NCBI RefSeq assembly: GCF_020733705.1
Contig: NZ_JAJFZM010000005.1
Span: forward strand, 62,001 to 126,000
DNA length: 64,000 nt
Direction: 5' to 3'
Source of the DNA: Nocardia australiensis
GTDB lineage: Bacteria > Actinomycetota > Actinomycetes > Mycobacteriales > Mycobacteriaceae
Numbering within the stretch: the stretch's first letter is position 1; each line of letters opens with the position of its first letter. The position numbers and the translations under genes are program-made. Of the stretch, positions 16,949 through 26,800 are shown piece by piece. The notes under the pieces were generated by a model. That model was not told where the DNA came from and did no database searches. It worked only from the letters and a program-made list of their open reading frames with translations.

Positions 16949-17991
16949 CAGGATGGGAATCGGAACCTGCCGTTGTCGCGTTGGGTGGCGGGCACGGCCT
17001 GTACGCGACTTTAACCGCGGTGCGGCGGCTGACCAGGAAAATCTGCGCGGTAGTGACCGTCGCCGACGACGGCGGCTCGTCGGGCCGGTTGCGGGCCGAA
17101 CTCGGCGTACCACCGCCGGGAGATCTTCGGATGGCGCTGGCGGCATTGGCCGCCGACAGCGAGGACGTGCTGACACGGACCGTGCAGCATCGCTTCGGCG
17201 GCACCGGCGCGCTCGCGGGACACTCGGTGGGGAACCTCATTCTGGCCGGCCTCACCGAGGTGCTCGGCGATCCGGTCGCCGCGCTCGATGAGGTCGCGAA
17301 AATGTTGCGGGTCACCGGAAGAGTGCTACCGATGTCGCCCATCGCGCTCGATATAGAAGCGGATGTCTCTGGGCTGGAAGCGGATCCACGTGTGAGTCGC
17401 TGTATTCGCGGACAGGTTGCCATTGCGACGACGCCGGGCAAGGTACGGCGGGTGCGGCTGATTCCGTCCGATCCGCCGGCGAGTCCCGATGCGACCTCGG
17501 CCATCGAGCACGCGGATGTTGTTGTGCTGGGCCCCGGATCGTGGTTCACCAGCGTGATTCCGCACGTACTCGTGCCGGAACTGCGCGATGCGCTGGTGTA
17601 TACCCGCGCCAGAAAAGTGCTGGTGCTCAACCTCGCCGCTGAGCCCGGTGAGACGGCGGGGTTCTCCGCGGAACGGCATTTGCATGTATTGTCCCAGCAC
17701 GCACCGGAATTCGTGGTTGATGAGGTACTCGTCGATTCCGGTTCGGTACCAGAGGGTCGGGAAAGAGAACATGTGGCCAGGGCTGCCGAACAGTTGCGGG
17801 CGCGAGTAACGTTCTCCGATGTCGCCGAGGCGGGCACGGACCGGCATCACCCCGGAAAGCTTGCCGCCGCACTGGATCAGCTGATCCGGGCGCCTCGGCC
17901 ACAAAAGGCAGGGCTTCGAGTCGAGGGACGACACATGGGTCAGGATGTGCGTTCCGGGTTGGGTGGAAAGGAGCGCGTCTCGTGGCGATGA
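16945..17991 (+). CDS. yvcK: YvcK/CofD-like gluconeogenesis factor
   Basis: Member of the CofD-like family that binds UDP-sugars and affects carbon metabolism and cell-wall synthesis in Bacillus and mycobacteria (CuvA). 348 residues from the ATG at 16945, chosen because it overlaps the rapZ stop and gives the standard N-terminus: PAVVALGGGHGLYATLTAVRR. Other motifs are TVADDGGSSGRLR, GHSVGNLIL and VLGPGSWFTSVIPHVL. It overlaps whiA by ten bases, so rapZ, yvcK and whiA are one coupled unit. Confidence 0.95.
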   Translation: MTGWESEPAVVALGGGHGLYATLTAVRRLTRKICAVVTVADDGGSSGRLRAELGVPPPGDLRMALAALAADSEDVLTRTVQHRFGGTGALAGHSVGNLILAGLTEVLGDPVAALDEVAKMLRVTGRVLPMSPIALDIEADVSGLEADPRVSRCIRGQVAIATTPGKVRRVRLIPSDPPASPDATSAIEHADVVVLGPGSWFTSVIPHVLVPELRDALVYTRARKVLVLNLAAEPGETAGFSAERHLHVLSQHAPEFVVDEVLVDSGSVPEGREREHVARAAEQLRARVTFSDVAEAGTDRHHPGKLAAALDQLIRAPRPQKAGLRVEGRHMGQDVRSGLGGKERVSWR

Positions 17992-18965
17992 CAGCCGAAG
18001 TGAAGGATGAGCTGAGCAGGCTCGCCGTGTCGCAGGTCAGTTCTCGCAAGGCGGAACTATCGGCGTTGCTGCGGTTTGCCGGTGGCCTGCACATCGTCGG
18101 CGGGCGGGTGATCGTCGAGGCCGAGGTGGATATGGGCTCCATCGCGCGCAGGCTGCGCCGGGAGATCTTCGAGCTATACGGCTACGGATCCGACGTCCAC
18201 GTGCTCGGTGCGGGCGGTCTGCGCAAGACCTCGCGGTATGTGGTGCGCGTGTCCAAGGAGGGCGAGGCGCTGGCCAGGCAGACCGGGCTGCTCGATGTGC
18301 GCGGGCGTCCGGTACGCGGCCTGCCCGCGCAGGTCGTCGGCGGCAGCATCGCCGACGCCGAAGCCGCTTGGCGCGGTGCGTTTCTCGCGCATGGCTCGTT
18401 GACCGAGCCGGGCCGTTCCTCGGCGCTCGAGGTTAGCTGCCCCGGTCCGGAGGCGGCACTCGCGCTGGTGGGCGCGGCCCGCCGCCTCGGCATCACAGCG
18501 AAGGCGCGCGAGGTGCGTGGCACCGACCGGGTCGTCGTCCGCGACGGTGAGGCTATCGGCGCACTGCTGACCAGAATGGGTGCGCAAGACACCAGGTTGA
18601 CTTGGGAAGAGCGCCGGATGCGCCGCGAGGTGCGGGCGACGGCGAACCGTCTCGCAAACTTCGACGATGCGAATCTGCGCCGCTCGGCACGCGCCGCGGT
18701 GGCCGCCGCGGCGAGGGTGGAGCGTGCGCTGGACATCCTCGGCGACGACGTGCCCGATCATCTCGCCGCGGCGGGCAAGCTACGCGTCCAGCACCGCCAG
18801 GCATCGCTGGAGGAACTCGGCCAGCTCGCCGACCCACCGATGACGAAAGATGCTGTGGCAGGCCGTATTCGACGTTTGCTCTCGATGGCGGATCGGCGTG
18901 CGAAAGATATCGGCGTACCCGATACCGAGTCCGCGGTGACCGCCGAACTCCTCGACGACGCCTGA
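17982..18965 (+). CDS. whiA: Sporulation/cell-division regulator WhiA
   Basis: DNA-binding protein with an N-terminal LAGLIDADG-like region and C-terminal helix-turn-helix. In Streptomyces it acts with WhiB on sporulation septation genes; in non-sporulating actinobacteria it is retained with rapZ-yvcK. 327 residues: MAMTAEVKDELSRLAVSQ, the tri-residue turn SSRKAELSALLRFAGGLHI, and the C-terminal HTH LEELGQLADPPMTKDAVAG. Start GTG at 17982; the alternative ATG at 17988 overlaps the yvcK TGA. Confidence 0.96.
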   Translation: MAMTAEVKDELSRLAVSQVSSRKAELSALLRFAGGLHIVGGRVIVEAEVDMGSIARRLRREIFELYGYGSDVHVLGAGGLRKTSRYVVRVSKEGEALARQTGLLDVRGRPVRGLPAQVVGGSIADAEAAWRGAFLAHGSLTEPGRSSALEVSCPGPEAALALVGAARRLGITAKAREVRGTDRVVVRDGEAIGALLTRMGAQDTRLTWEERRMRREVRATANRLANFDDANLRRSARAAVAAAARVERALDILGDDVPDHLAAAGKLRVQHRQASLEELGQLADPPMTKDAVAGRIRRLLSMADRRAKDIGVPDTESAVTAELLDDA

Positions 18966-18977
18966 TCGCACTTCGGG

Positions 18978-19020
18978 GGCCGCGCCTGCCGTAACCGGTG
19001 GTAGGCGCGAGCGCGCGGCC
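18978..19020 (+). terminator. GC-rich hairpin after whiA
   Basis: GGCCGCGC (18978-18985) pairs with GCGCGGCC (19013-19020). An inner pairing of CGCCTGCC with GGTAGGCG has one G-U. There is no T-run, so it may be a weak terminator or simply a structured spacer 12 bases after the whiA stop. Confidence 0.4.
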
Positions 19021-19262
19021 GGACGCCGTGATCGGGCCGTGCGCGGGTGGGGGCCGTTCGGGAGCGGCATGCGGCCAAGGGTTTCGCGGATCTCGGGGAT
19101 GTCGGCGCCGATGTCCGCGGCCTGCGGCGTCACCTGTTGCTCAGGCATGTGCTGCGGCGTCCGTGCTCACGAACTCCAGGTGCCTGTCAGGGAGGTTACG
19201 GGCGGGCATTACTGTGAGTACGGCATCGGAATGAATCCGCTTGAAAGCTGAGGAGCGATAAC

Positions 19263-20282
<1,020 letters not shown>

Positions 20283-20295
20283 GGAATTCGCGACA

Positions 20296-21510
20296 GTGCC
20301 TGTCAAAACACTCCAAGATCTGCTGGACGAGGGTGTCGAGGGTCGGGGCGTGCTCGTGCGCTCCGACCTGAACGTCCCCCTCGACGACAACGGCCAGATC
20401 ACCGACCCCGGCCGTATCACCGCCTCGGTCCCGACGATCAAGGCACTGGTCGACGCCGGTGCCAAGGTGGTCGTCACCGCGCATCTCGGCCGCCCCAAGG
20501 GCGAGCCGGATCCTGCGTTGTCGCTCGCACCGGTGGCCGCGAAGCTCGCCGAGGAACTGGGCCGCAATGTTCAGCTCGCCGGTGACGTGGTCGGCCAGGA
20601 CGCGCTCGCGCGTTCCGAGGGCCTCACCGACGGTGACGTGCTGCTGCTCGAGAACATCCGTTTCGATCCGCGCGAGACCAGCAAGGACGACACCCAGCGG
20701 GCCAAGCTTGCCGCCGCGTTGGTCGAACTTGTCGGCGACGACGGCGCGTTCGTCTCCGACGGCTTCGGTGTCGTGCATCGCAAGCAGGCCTCGGTCTACG
20801 ATGTCGCCGAGCTGCTTCCGCATTTCGCGGGCACGCTGGTCGCTGCCGAGGTCGAGGTACTGGCGAAGCTCACCGAGAACGCACAGCGTCCGTACGCGGT
20901 TGTGCTCGGCGGTTCGAAGGTCTCCGACAAGCTGGCCGTCATCGAGGCGCTGGCCCCCAAGGTCGACACGCTGGTCATCGGCGGCGGCATGTGCTTCACC
21001 TTCCTTGCGGCACAAGGACTCCCGGTGGGCGCCTCGCTGCTGCAGGAGGAGATGATCGAGACCTGTAAGGGCCTGCTCGAGCGCTATGCCGACGTGATTC
21101 ATCTGCCGCGTGACATTGTCGTCGCGGACAAGTTCGCGGCCGACGCGGATTCGAAGGCCGTTGCGGCCAACGAGATTCCGGACGGTTGGCTCGGTCTCGA
21201 TATCGGTCCGGAGTCGGTGGATCGGTTCGCCGCGCTGCTGACCGAGGCCCGCACCGTCTTCTGGAACGGTCCCATGGGCGTATTCGAGTTCGAGAAGTTC
21301 GCGGCGGGTACGCGCGGTGTCGCCGAGGCGATCGTGACCGCGACGGGCAAGGGCGCGTTCACCGTGGTCGGTGGCGGCGATTCGGCCGCGGCGGTGCGCG
21401 CGCTCGGACTGCCCGAGGACGGCTTCTCGCACATCTCCACCGGCGGCGGCGCGTCGCTGGAATATCTGGAGGGCAAGGAACTGCCCGGTATCTCGGTATT
21501 GGAGGGCTGA
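20296..21510 (+). CDS. pgk: Phosphoglycerate kinase
   Basis: Transfers phosphate from 1,3-bisphosphoglycerate to ADP. 404 residues with both Rossmann-like domains: RSDLNVPLDDNGQITD in the N-terminal substrate site, AHLGRPKGEPDPALSL, LLENIRFDPRET, the nucleotide-site stretch FWNGPMGVFEFEKF, and VVGGGDSAAAVRALG. GTG start, 13 bases after the gap stop; tpiA begins four bases after its own stop. Confidence 0.98.
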   Translation: MPVKTLQDLLDEGVEGRGVLVRSDLNVPLDDNGQITDPGRITASVPTIKALVDAGAKVVVTAHLGRPKGEPDPALSLAPVAAKLAEELGRNVQLAGDVVGQDALARSEGLTDGDVLLLENIRFDPRETSKDDTQRAKLAAALVELVGDDGAFVSDGFGVVHRKQASVYDVAELLPHFAGTLVAAEVEVLAKLTENAQRPYAVVLGGSKVSDKLAVIEALAPKVDTLVIGGGMCFTFLAAQGLPVGASLLQEEMIETCKGLLERYADVIHLPRDIVVADKFAADADSKAVAANEIPDGWLGLDIGPESVDRFAALLTEARTVFWNGPMGVFEFEKFAAGTRGVAEAIVTATGKGAFTVVGGGDSAAAVRALGLPEDGFSHISTGGGASLEYLEGKELPGISVLEG

Positions 21511-21513
21511 CTG

Positions 21514-22299
21514 GTGGCACGTAAACCGCTCATCGCGGGCAACTGGAAGATGAACCTCAATCATCTCGAGGCCATCGCTCTGGTGCAGAAGATCGCTTTC
21601 GCGTTGCCGGAGAAGTACTTCGAGAAGGTCGACGTCGTCGTCATCCCGCCGTTCACCGATATTCGGGGTGTGCAGATCCTGGTTCAGGGCGACAAGCTGC
21701 TACTCACCTACGGTGCGCAGGATGTTTCCACGCACGACGAGGGTGCCTACACCGGTGAGATCAGCGGTGCGATGCTGGCCAAGCTGGGCTGCTCCTATGT
21801 GGTCGTCGGCCATTCCGAGCGCCGCCAGTACCACCTCGAGGACGACGCGACGGTGCTCGCCAAGGCCAAGCAGGCGTTGAAGCACGGGATCACCCCGATC
21901 GTCTGCATCGGCGAGGGGCTGAACGTCCGTGAGGCGCACACCCATGTCGAGTACAACCTCGAACAGTTGCGCGGATCGCTGAAAGGCTTGACGGTCGAAG
22001 AGATTTCGAAGGTCGTCATCGCCTACGAACCGGTCTGGGCCATCGGTACCGGCAAGGTGGCCACGCCCGCCGACGCGCAGGAAGTGTGCGGCGCGATTCG
22101 TGCCGAGCTTGCCCAGCTGGCCAACCCGGAGGTCGCGGCGAACCTGCGGGTGCTCTACGGCGGTTCGGTGAACGCCAAGAACGTTGGCGAGTTGGTCGCG
22201 CAGACCGATATCGATGGTGCGCTGGTCGGCGGTGCGTCGCTCAAGGGTGACGAGTTCGCTACTCTGTCGGCGATTGCCGCGGGCGGCCCACTGCCGTAA
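21514..22299 (+). CDS. tpiA: Triosephosphate isomerase
   Basis: Interconverts dihydroxyacetone phosphate and glyceraldehyde 3-phosphate. 261 residues, TIM barrel. Catalytic Lys in IAGNWKMNLNH, His in VVGHSERRQ, and Glu in the AYEPVWAIGTGK signature; phosphate-binding YGGSVNAKN. Last gene of the glycolytic operon, followed directly by a perfect terminator hairpin. Confidence 0.98.
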   Translation: MARKPLIAGNWKMNLNHLEAIALVQKIAFALPEKYFEKVDVVVIPPFTDIRGVQILVQGDKLLLTYGAQDVSTHDEGAYTGEISGAMLAKLGCSYVVVGHSERRQYHLEDDATVLAKAKQALKHGITPIVCIGEGLNVREAHTHVEYNLEQLRGSLKGLTVEEISKVVIAYEPVWAIGTGKVATPADAQEVCGAIRAELAQLANPEVAANLRVLYGGSVNAKNVGELVAQTDIDGALVGGASLKGDEFATLSAIAAGGPLP

Positions 22300-22310
22300 C
22301 CGTTTTCACG

Positions 22311-22348
22311 ACGAAGAGCCGGACATCGCACGATGTCCGGCTCTTCGT
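22311..22348. terminator. Bidirectional terminator between tpiA and the META-domain gene
   Basis: A perfect 18-base stem (22311-22328 with 22331-22348; arms contain GAAGAGCCGGACAT) with a tiny loop, followed by TTT on the plus strand and flanked by an AAAA-complement on the other side (CGTTTTC at 22301). It sits 11 bases after the tpiA stop and 15 bases before the convergent gene's stop, so it can end both transcripts. Confidence 0.88.
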
Positions 22349-22362
22349 TTACCGGTCGTCGG

Positions 22363-23145
22363 TCACTGCGCGTGCAGGATGAGGCCGTTGCCGTTGTCGT
22401 TGCGCAGCGTGAGGGTGTCCGCGTCGATGGTCGCGGTGGTCTTGCCGTCGAGAGCTTTGAGGACGGCGTTCTCGACCTCCATCACCTCGGGCGGGCACAT
22501 CATCCTGGTGCTGCCGACCTGGAAGGTCACCTCGGAACCGGCGATGGTGGCCTTGCCCATCATGCGATTGCAGCCGCCGCTGCCGGAGACGGCGCCGTCG
22601 GCGGCGATGCTGAGGGTCGGCTTGACCTCATCGATGGTCCGCGAGCTGGTCCTGGCCTGCGCGGTGATGATCTCGCGGACGACCCAGGTGGTGTCGGTGA
22701 GCGATTTGTCGGGCTGGGCGACCTTCTTGTCGAGCAGGTGCACGGTCGAGGCGGTGCCGTGCAGGGTGAACTCGGCGCCGTCCAACTGCCAGCCCGGCGT
22801 CGAATTCAGCAGCGTCGTCAGCCATTCGTCGGCGCCCGCCCGCTCACCCGGACAGGCCATGAGCGTGCCGGCCAGACCGGTAGCCTTCAGTTTGTTGTCA
22901 TCGAGGGTGGCGGCGCCGCTGAAGCTATTGCAGCCCGCACTGGCGGTGACATGCTCGTTCTCGAGCGTCATTGTCAACGGCCCACCGCCGGGGATGGCCA
23001 CGCCATCGACCGCTGTCGAGACGTAGGTGTGGCCGATCGGAGTCGCAGCGGGTTCCGCGGACTTTCCCGAATCACTGCCGCACGCGGCGGTGGCGCACAG
23101 CGCAAGTACCAGAAGTGGACCGAATCGCACGAAGTTAGCCGACAT
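22363..23145 (-). CDS. META-domain (HslJ-like) lipoprotein
   Basis: 260 residues. N-terminal signal MSANFVRFGPLLVLALCATA with a lipobox-like TAAC, so probably membrane-anchored outside the cell. Two META/HslJ repeats follow: first GHTYVSTAVDGVAIPGGGP with SAGCNSFSGAAT, then LTDTTWVVREIITAQ with SGSGGCNRMMGKATI. HslJ relatives respond to heat or toxic compounds in enterobacteria; the actinobacterial function is unknown. Isolated and convergent with tpiA. TAGGAT six bases before the ATG suggests a leaderless mRNA. Confidence 0.85.
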   Translation of the reverse strand: MSANFVRFGPLLVLALCATAACGSDSGKSAEPAATPIGHTYVSTAVDGVAIPGGGPLTMTLENEHVTASAGCNSFSGAATLDDNKLKATGLAGTLMACPGERAGADEWLTTLLNSTPGWQLDGAEFTLHGTASTVHLLDKKVAQPDKSLTDTTWVVREIITAQARTSSRTIDEVKPTLSIAADGAVSGSGGCNRMMGKATIAGSEVTFQVGSTRMMCPPEVMEVENAVLKALDGKTTATIDADTLTLRNDNGNGLILHAQ

Positions 23146-23151
23146 GTTGCG

Positions 23152-23157
23152 ATCCTA
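23152..23157 (-). promoter_or_regulatory. -10 element of the META-domain gene (leaderless)
   Basis: On the minus strand TAGGAT is followed by six bases and then the ATG at 23145. No Shine-Dalgarno in the gap. Confidence 0.45.
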
Positions 23158-23217
23158 CCGATACGGGTTCCAGGGGCTGGTTGTCCCAGCCGGAACACCA
23201 TCAGCGAGAGGGAAGCG

Positions 23218-23778
23218 ATGCGATTGTGGACACTGCAAGCGCCGGAAGTTGTTGCCGCGGTGCGGCATGAGGGTCGATATCTGGCGGAATGGGATCGAGT
23301 CGTCGTCAATTGCCGGCCCGCGTTCCGGGCCGTGGTTTCCGAGATGGAGCGCCGGGATATCGACTGCCACAGTGCGCCGCCGGTGTGGTGCTGGCCGGGG
23401 CGGGCGCTGCGGCGCAACAGCATTCGACATACGGCGAATGCGTTACTCGGCGACGACCAATGGGCGCGTGGCGTCTGGTTGTTGAAACTCGACGTCCCGG
23501 AATCCGTTACGTTGACGACCTCCTACAGTCGATGGAACGACTACCTCGATGTCACAATGCGGATGCTGCGCGACAAGGGGATATCCGACGGCCCCGCCTT
23601 CGCGGCAGCGGCCGCACCGATGGACTGGGGTGCGGAGCTCGACAGCAAATGGGACCGACCCCAGGTTGTCATCCCCGAGGTGCGCGACGAATGGGTGTTG
23701 CGCGCCCGCCCATTTCCGCCCGACGACGAAACGTCGGCGCGAATCGCGGCGGACCCGCTACTGCGCGTCCGCGACTGA
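23218..23778 (+). CDS. DUF3841 domain protein
   Basis: 186 residues from the ATG at 23218, preceded by GAGAGGGAAG. The sequence MRLWTLQAPEVVAAVRHEG, YLAEWDRVV, PVWCWPGRAL and SVTLTTSYSRWNDYLD fits the DUF3841 family, small cytosolic proteins with conserved Trp/aromatic positions and no established function. The longer open frame from 22333 overlaps the opposite-strand lipoprotein and is spurious upstream of this ATG. Confidence 0.8.
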   Translation: MRLWTLQAPEVVAAVRHEGRYLAEWDRVVVNCRPAFRAVVSEMERRDIDCHSAPPVWCWPGRALRRNSIRHTANALLGDDQWARGVWLLKLDVPESVTLTTSYSRWNDYLDVTMRMLRDKGISDGPAFAAAAAPMDWGAELDSKWDRPQVVIPEVRDEWVLRARPFPPDDETSARIAADPLLRVRD

Positions 23779-23890
23779 GGTCTGTTCCGCCTCCAGCTTG
23801 TGAAACGCCAACAATCCGGCGGCCGGATTCCGGCATGTGGGTGCCTGGTGACCCTCAGGCGCCGCACCAGGCGGATTACCTGACCGCCGC

Positions 23891-23896
23891 TAAGCT
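23891..23896 (+). promoter_or_regulatory. -10 element of a likely leaderless MFS transcript
   Basis: TAAGCT seven bases upstream of GTG 23904. This supports 23904 as the start, rather than frames reaching back into the DUF3841 gene. Confidence 0.5.
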
Positions 23897-23903
23897 CACC
23901 TCT

Positions 23904-25502
23904 GTGACCACCGGCGATGCGACGATCCCACTATCCACTTGGGCGCCGCTGCGATCGCGGATCTATCGGGCGCTGTGGATTGCGCAGCTGGTGTCCAATC
24001 TGGGCACCTGGATGCAGACCGTGGGTGCGCAGTGGATTCTGGTCGACGAACCGAATGCGGCGACGCTGGTGTCGTTCGTGCAAACCGCGATCACCTTGCC
24101 GGTGATGCTGCTGTCGATCCCGTCCGGGGTGCTGGCGGACCTGGTGGATCGGCGCAGGCTCCTGCTGAGCGCGCAGTCGGCGATGGCATTGCTCGCCACG
24201 GTTCTCGCGGTCTCGACCGCGACCGGGTACACCACGCCCACGGTGTTGCTGGCGCTATTGTTCCTGCTCGGCTGCGGGCAGGCGCTCACTGCGCCCGCCT
24301 GGCAGGCGATCCAACCGGAATTGGTTCCGCGCGAACAGATTCCGTCCGCAGCGGCATTGGGCAGCATGAGCATCAATATCGGGCGCGCGGTCGGGCCCGC
24401 GCTGGCCGGTGTGCTGGTATCGGTTTCGGGGCCGACGCTGGTCTTCGCGCTCAACGCGGTGTCGTTCGGCGGGATCGTGGCGGTGCTCGCGCTGTGGCAC
24501 CGACCGCGGGCCGATCACGCGCTGCCCACCGAGCGACCGCTGGCGGCCTTGCAGGCGGGTACCCGATTCATTCGCGCGGCGCCCGCGATTCGCCGGGTGC
24601 TGTTGCGATCGTTCCTGTTCATCGCCCCGGCCAGCGCGTTGTGGGCGCTGCTGCCGGTAATCGCCCGCGACGAGTTCGATCTGTCCTCTTCCGGTTATGG
24701 TCTGATGCTCGGCGCGCTGGGCGTCGGTGCGGTCTGTGGTGCCCTCGGCCTGTCGCGACTGCGCTCGCTGCTGACTCCGACACAGCGGTTGGCCGTGGCC
24801 GCGGTCCTGTTCGGCGTCGCGACGGCGGGCGCGGTCGTACTGCACTCGGTGCCGGTGGTGCTGATCCTGCTGGTGGGTGCGGGTCTGGCCTGGCTCCTGG
24901 CGATGTCGACGTTGAACTCGACCATGCAGTTGCTGTTGCCCGCGTGGGTTCGAGCCCGAGGGCTGTCGGTGTACATGCTCGTGTTCATGGGCGGACAGGC
25001 GATCGGATCGGTGGTCTGGGGGCTGGTCGCCGGATCGGTCGGGCCGGTGGCGGCGATGCTGGTCGCCGCCGCACTGCTCGCATGCTGCGCGGTGAGCACC
25101 ATGTGGCTGCCGGTCCGGCACAACGCCGAGGAACTGGACCTGTCGCCGTCGCCGTTCTGGCCGGAGCCGGACCTCGTTGTCGAACCCGATCCTGACGATG
25201 GTCCGGTGCTGGTACTGCGCACCTATGACGTGCCCGCTGAGCATGTCGAGGAGTTCATGGCCGCGATGGTGTTCGTCGGGCGGTCCCGCCAGCGCACCGG
25301 TGCGGCGCAGTGGCGGCTGTATCGCGACGTCGGTGCGCTCGACCGGTATGTGGAAGCGTTCGTCGTGCGGTCGTGGGCGGAGCATATGCATCAGCATCAG
25401 GTGCGCCTCACCGCCCGGGATCAACTGCGCGAGGATGCCGTGGCGGCGTTCACCACTGGTGACGCGCGGGTCACCCACCTCGTCGCGGTGGAGCCGCATT
25501 AG
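23904..25502 (+). CDS. MFS_3 (EntS-like) exporter with C-terminal cytosolic domain
   Basis: 532 residues. Twelve-helix major facilitator of the transmembrane secretion effector type. The opening is WAPLRSRIYRALWIAQLVSN and GTWMQTVGAQWILVD; the MFS loop motif is LADLVDRRRLLL; AWQAIQPELVPREQIPSA and MSINIGRAVGPALAG are typical of this family. After about residue 425 a soluble tail (VLRTYDVPAEHVEEFMAAM to the C-terminus) resembles an antibiotic-monooxygenase-like domain often fused in this subfamily. The substrate is unknown; relatives export siderophores or small toxic molecules. Start chosen from the leaderless -10. Confidence 0.85.
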   Translation: MTTGDATIPLSTWAPLRSRIYRALWIAQLVSNLGTWMQTVGAQWILVDEPNAATLVSFVQTAITLPVMLLSIPSGVLADLVDRRRLLLSAQSAMALLATVLAVSTATGYTTPTVLLALLFLLGCGQALTAPAWQAIQPELVPREQIPSAAALGSMSINIGRAVGPALAGVLVSVSGPTLVFALNAVSFGGIVAVLALWHRPRADHALPTERPLAALQAGTRFIRAAPAIRRVLLRSFLFIAPASALWALLPVIARDEFDLSSSGYGLMLGALGVGAVCGALGLSRLRSLLTPTQRLAVAAVLFGVATAGAVVLHSVPVVLILLVGAGLAWLLAMSTLNSTMQLLLPAWVRARGLSVYMLVFMGGQAIGSVVWGLVAGSVGPVAAMLVAAALLACCAVSTMWLPVRHNAEELDLSPSPFWPEPDLVVEPDPDDGPVLVLRTYDVPAEHVEEFMAAMVFVGRSRQRTGAAQWRLYRDVGALDRYVEAFVVRSWAEHMHQHQVRLTARDQLREDAVAAFTTGDARVTHLVAVEPH

Positions 25503-25522
25503 GCGCGGCCATGGCCTACCCA

Positions 25523-25528
25523 TAGACT
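25523..25528 (+). promoter_or_regulatory. -10 element of a likely leaderless secG transcript
   Basis: TAGACT seven bases before the secG ATG at 25536. Confidence 0.5.
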
Positions 25529-25535
25529 GTGCGAC

Positions 25536-25769
25536 ATGCGGATGTTCCTCGATATCCTCCTGATCATCACCAGCGTGCTGCTGGTGCTGCTGGTGCTGCT
25601 GCACCGCGCCAAGGGTGGAGGTCTGTCCAGCCTGTTCGGTGGCGGTGTCCAGTCCAGCCTGTCCGGTTCCACCGTTGTCGAGAAGAACCTCGACCGGGTC
25701 ACCATCTTCACCGGGGTGATCTGGCTGATCGCCATCCTCGGCATCGGCCTGGAGATCAAGTTCGCCTGA
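25536..25769 (+). CDS. secG: Preprotein translocase subunit SecG
   Basis: Third subunit of the SecYEG channel. 77 residues with two membrane helices (ILLIITSVLLVLLVLLHRA and FTGVIWLIAILGIGLEI). The conserved cytosolic loop GGLSSLFGGGVQSSLSGST is almost identical to that of mycobacterial SecG. Located after tpiA as in M. tuberculosis, though DUF3841 and MFS genes intervene. Confidence 0.97.
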   Translation: MRMFLDILLIITSVLLVLLVLLHRAKGGGLSSLFGGGVQSSLSGSTVVEKNLDRVTIFTGVIWLIAILGIGLEIKFA

Positions 25770-25787
25770 CCAGTACAACGGTCCTAC

Positions 25788-25816
25788 GCCGCAATCCACG
25801 ATTTGTGGGTTGCGGC
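25788..25816 (+). terminator. Hairpin after secG
   Basis: GCCGCAATCCAC (25788-25799) pairs with GTGGGTTGCGGC (25805-25816), with one G-U pair and loop GATTT, followed by GATTTGTGTT. It lies 18 bases after the secG stop. Confidence 0.7.
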
Positions 25817-25900
25817 GATTTGTGTTGCGCGGGCGCCACCACCAGCTGAGGGAAGACGAGCCACGATCGGTGGGCCGCTTCCCTGATATCGCAGCAGTGG

Positions 25901-26746
25901 TCAGTCGTTGCGCGGAACGCGCCCGTCCACATCGGTGAAGCCGTATTGCTCGGCGAGATCGGCTACCCGCCAGGCGAGTCCGGTGCGCTCACGCCGGTTC
26001 GGGTCGGTGGCGAGGGCGAGAACCGCACGACCGGGGAACTGTGCGGATTCGGCGGCATCGAGATCGAAGGTGCCCTCCCCGGGCAGGGTGACCAGGCGCC
26101 TGCCGTGCTCGTCGGCCGGAACCATTTGCAGTAGTTCGGTATTCACGATGCCGGGCCACAGTGAAACCACGGTGACGCCGGTGTCGGCGAGGTCGTGGGC
26201 CATATCCGCGGTCAGGCGGTCGAGGGCGGTCTTGGCGACGCCGTAGACGGCGTTGTGCATGTAACGCCGCGCTCCCGGTGACGAGATATTGGCGATCAGG
26301 CCCGCCGACTCGATTAGTAGCGGCGCGGCGAATGCGGCTGCCGCGTAATGGGATCGGACGCCGACGTCGAACGTCTCATCCCATGCGGACGGCGGTACCT
26401 CCCAGAACGGTTTGCCGAGCCAGCGGGCGGCGGCGGGGGAGTTGTAGACGTTGTTCACGAGCACGTCGAGGCTGCCGTGCTTGTCGTGAATGTGGGTGAA
26501 CAGGCGCGCGACGGCGTCGTCGTCGCGGTGATCGCAGATGAATGGTATGCCGTGTCCGCCGCGGGCATCGATCTCGGCGGCGGTCTCGTGCACCGTCCCC
26601 GGCAGCCGACCGGCGGTGGCCGAACGTCCGGTGACGTACACCGTCGCACCGGCCGCGCCCAACTCCAGGGCGATGCCCTTGCCGATACCACGACTGGCGC
26701 CGGTGACGACGGCGACCCGGCCGCCTAGTTCAGGTATTCCGTTCAC
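25901..26746 (-). CDS. Short-chain dehydrogenase/reductase
   Basis: 281 residues of the classical SDR fold, close in layout to DHRS1-type proteins. Cofactor loop VVTGASRGIGKG, structural LVNNVYNSP, Ser in ANISSPGARR and catalytic YGVAK, with PGIVNTEL after the active site. The Arg-containing turn TGRSATAG favours NADP(H). Substrate unknown. It is divergent from an alpha/beta hydrolase, with a KstR-like operator in the 54-base gap, suggesting joint control and a role in steroid or lipid breakdown. GTG start at 26746; a -10 like TAGTGT lies just upstream on the minus strand. Confidence 0.88.
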   Translation of the reverse strand: MNGIPELGGRVAVVTGASRGIGKGIALELGAAGATVYVTGRSATAGRLPGTVHETAAEIDARGGHGIPFICDHRDDDAVARLFTHIHDKHGSLDVLVNNVYNSPAAARWLGKPFWEVPPSAWDETFDVGVRSHYAAAAFAAPLLIESAGLIANISSPGARRYMHNAVYGVAKTALDRLTADMAHDLADTGVTVVSLWPGIVNTELLQMVPADEHGRRLVTLPGEGTFDLDAAESAQFPGRAVLALATDPNRRERTGLAWRVADLAEQYGFTDVDGRVPRND

Positions 26747-26770
26747 GATCCTGGGACACTACCTTGAAAC

Positions 26771-26784
26771 AAGAACACGTTCTA
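26771..26784. promoter_or_regulatory. KstR-like operator between divergent SDR and hydrolase genes
   Basis: AAGAACACGTTCTA contains the inverted repeat AGAAC-AC-GTTCT. It fits the KstR consensus TNNAACNNGTTNNA at all positions except the first (A for T on the plus strand). KstR represses sterol/cholesterol catabolic genes in mycobacteria, rhodococci and nocardiae. The site overlaps where the -35 of the leftward promoter should be and sits just ahead of the rightward ribosome binding site, so it could repress both genes. Confidence 0.65.
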
Positions 26785-26800
26785 GGTTTTGGAGGCCGCA

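Noticed and set aside
24255..25799. 514-codon minus-strand ORF opposite the MFS_3 exporter and secG
   Set aside because: Composition (repeated QH, RR, DR) is typical of antisense translation; the plus strand has two clear genes with conserved motifs.
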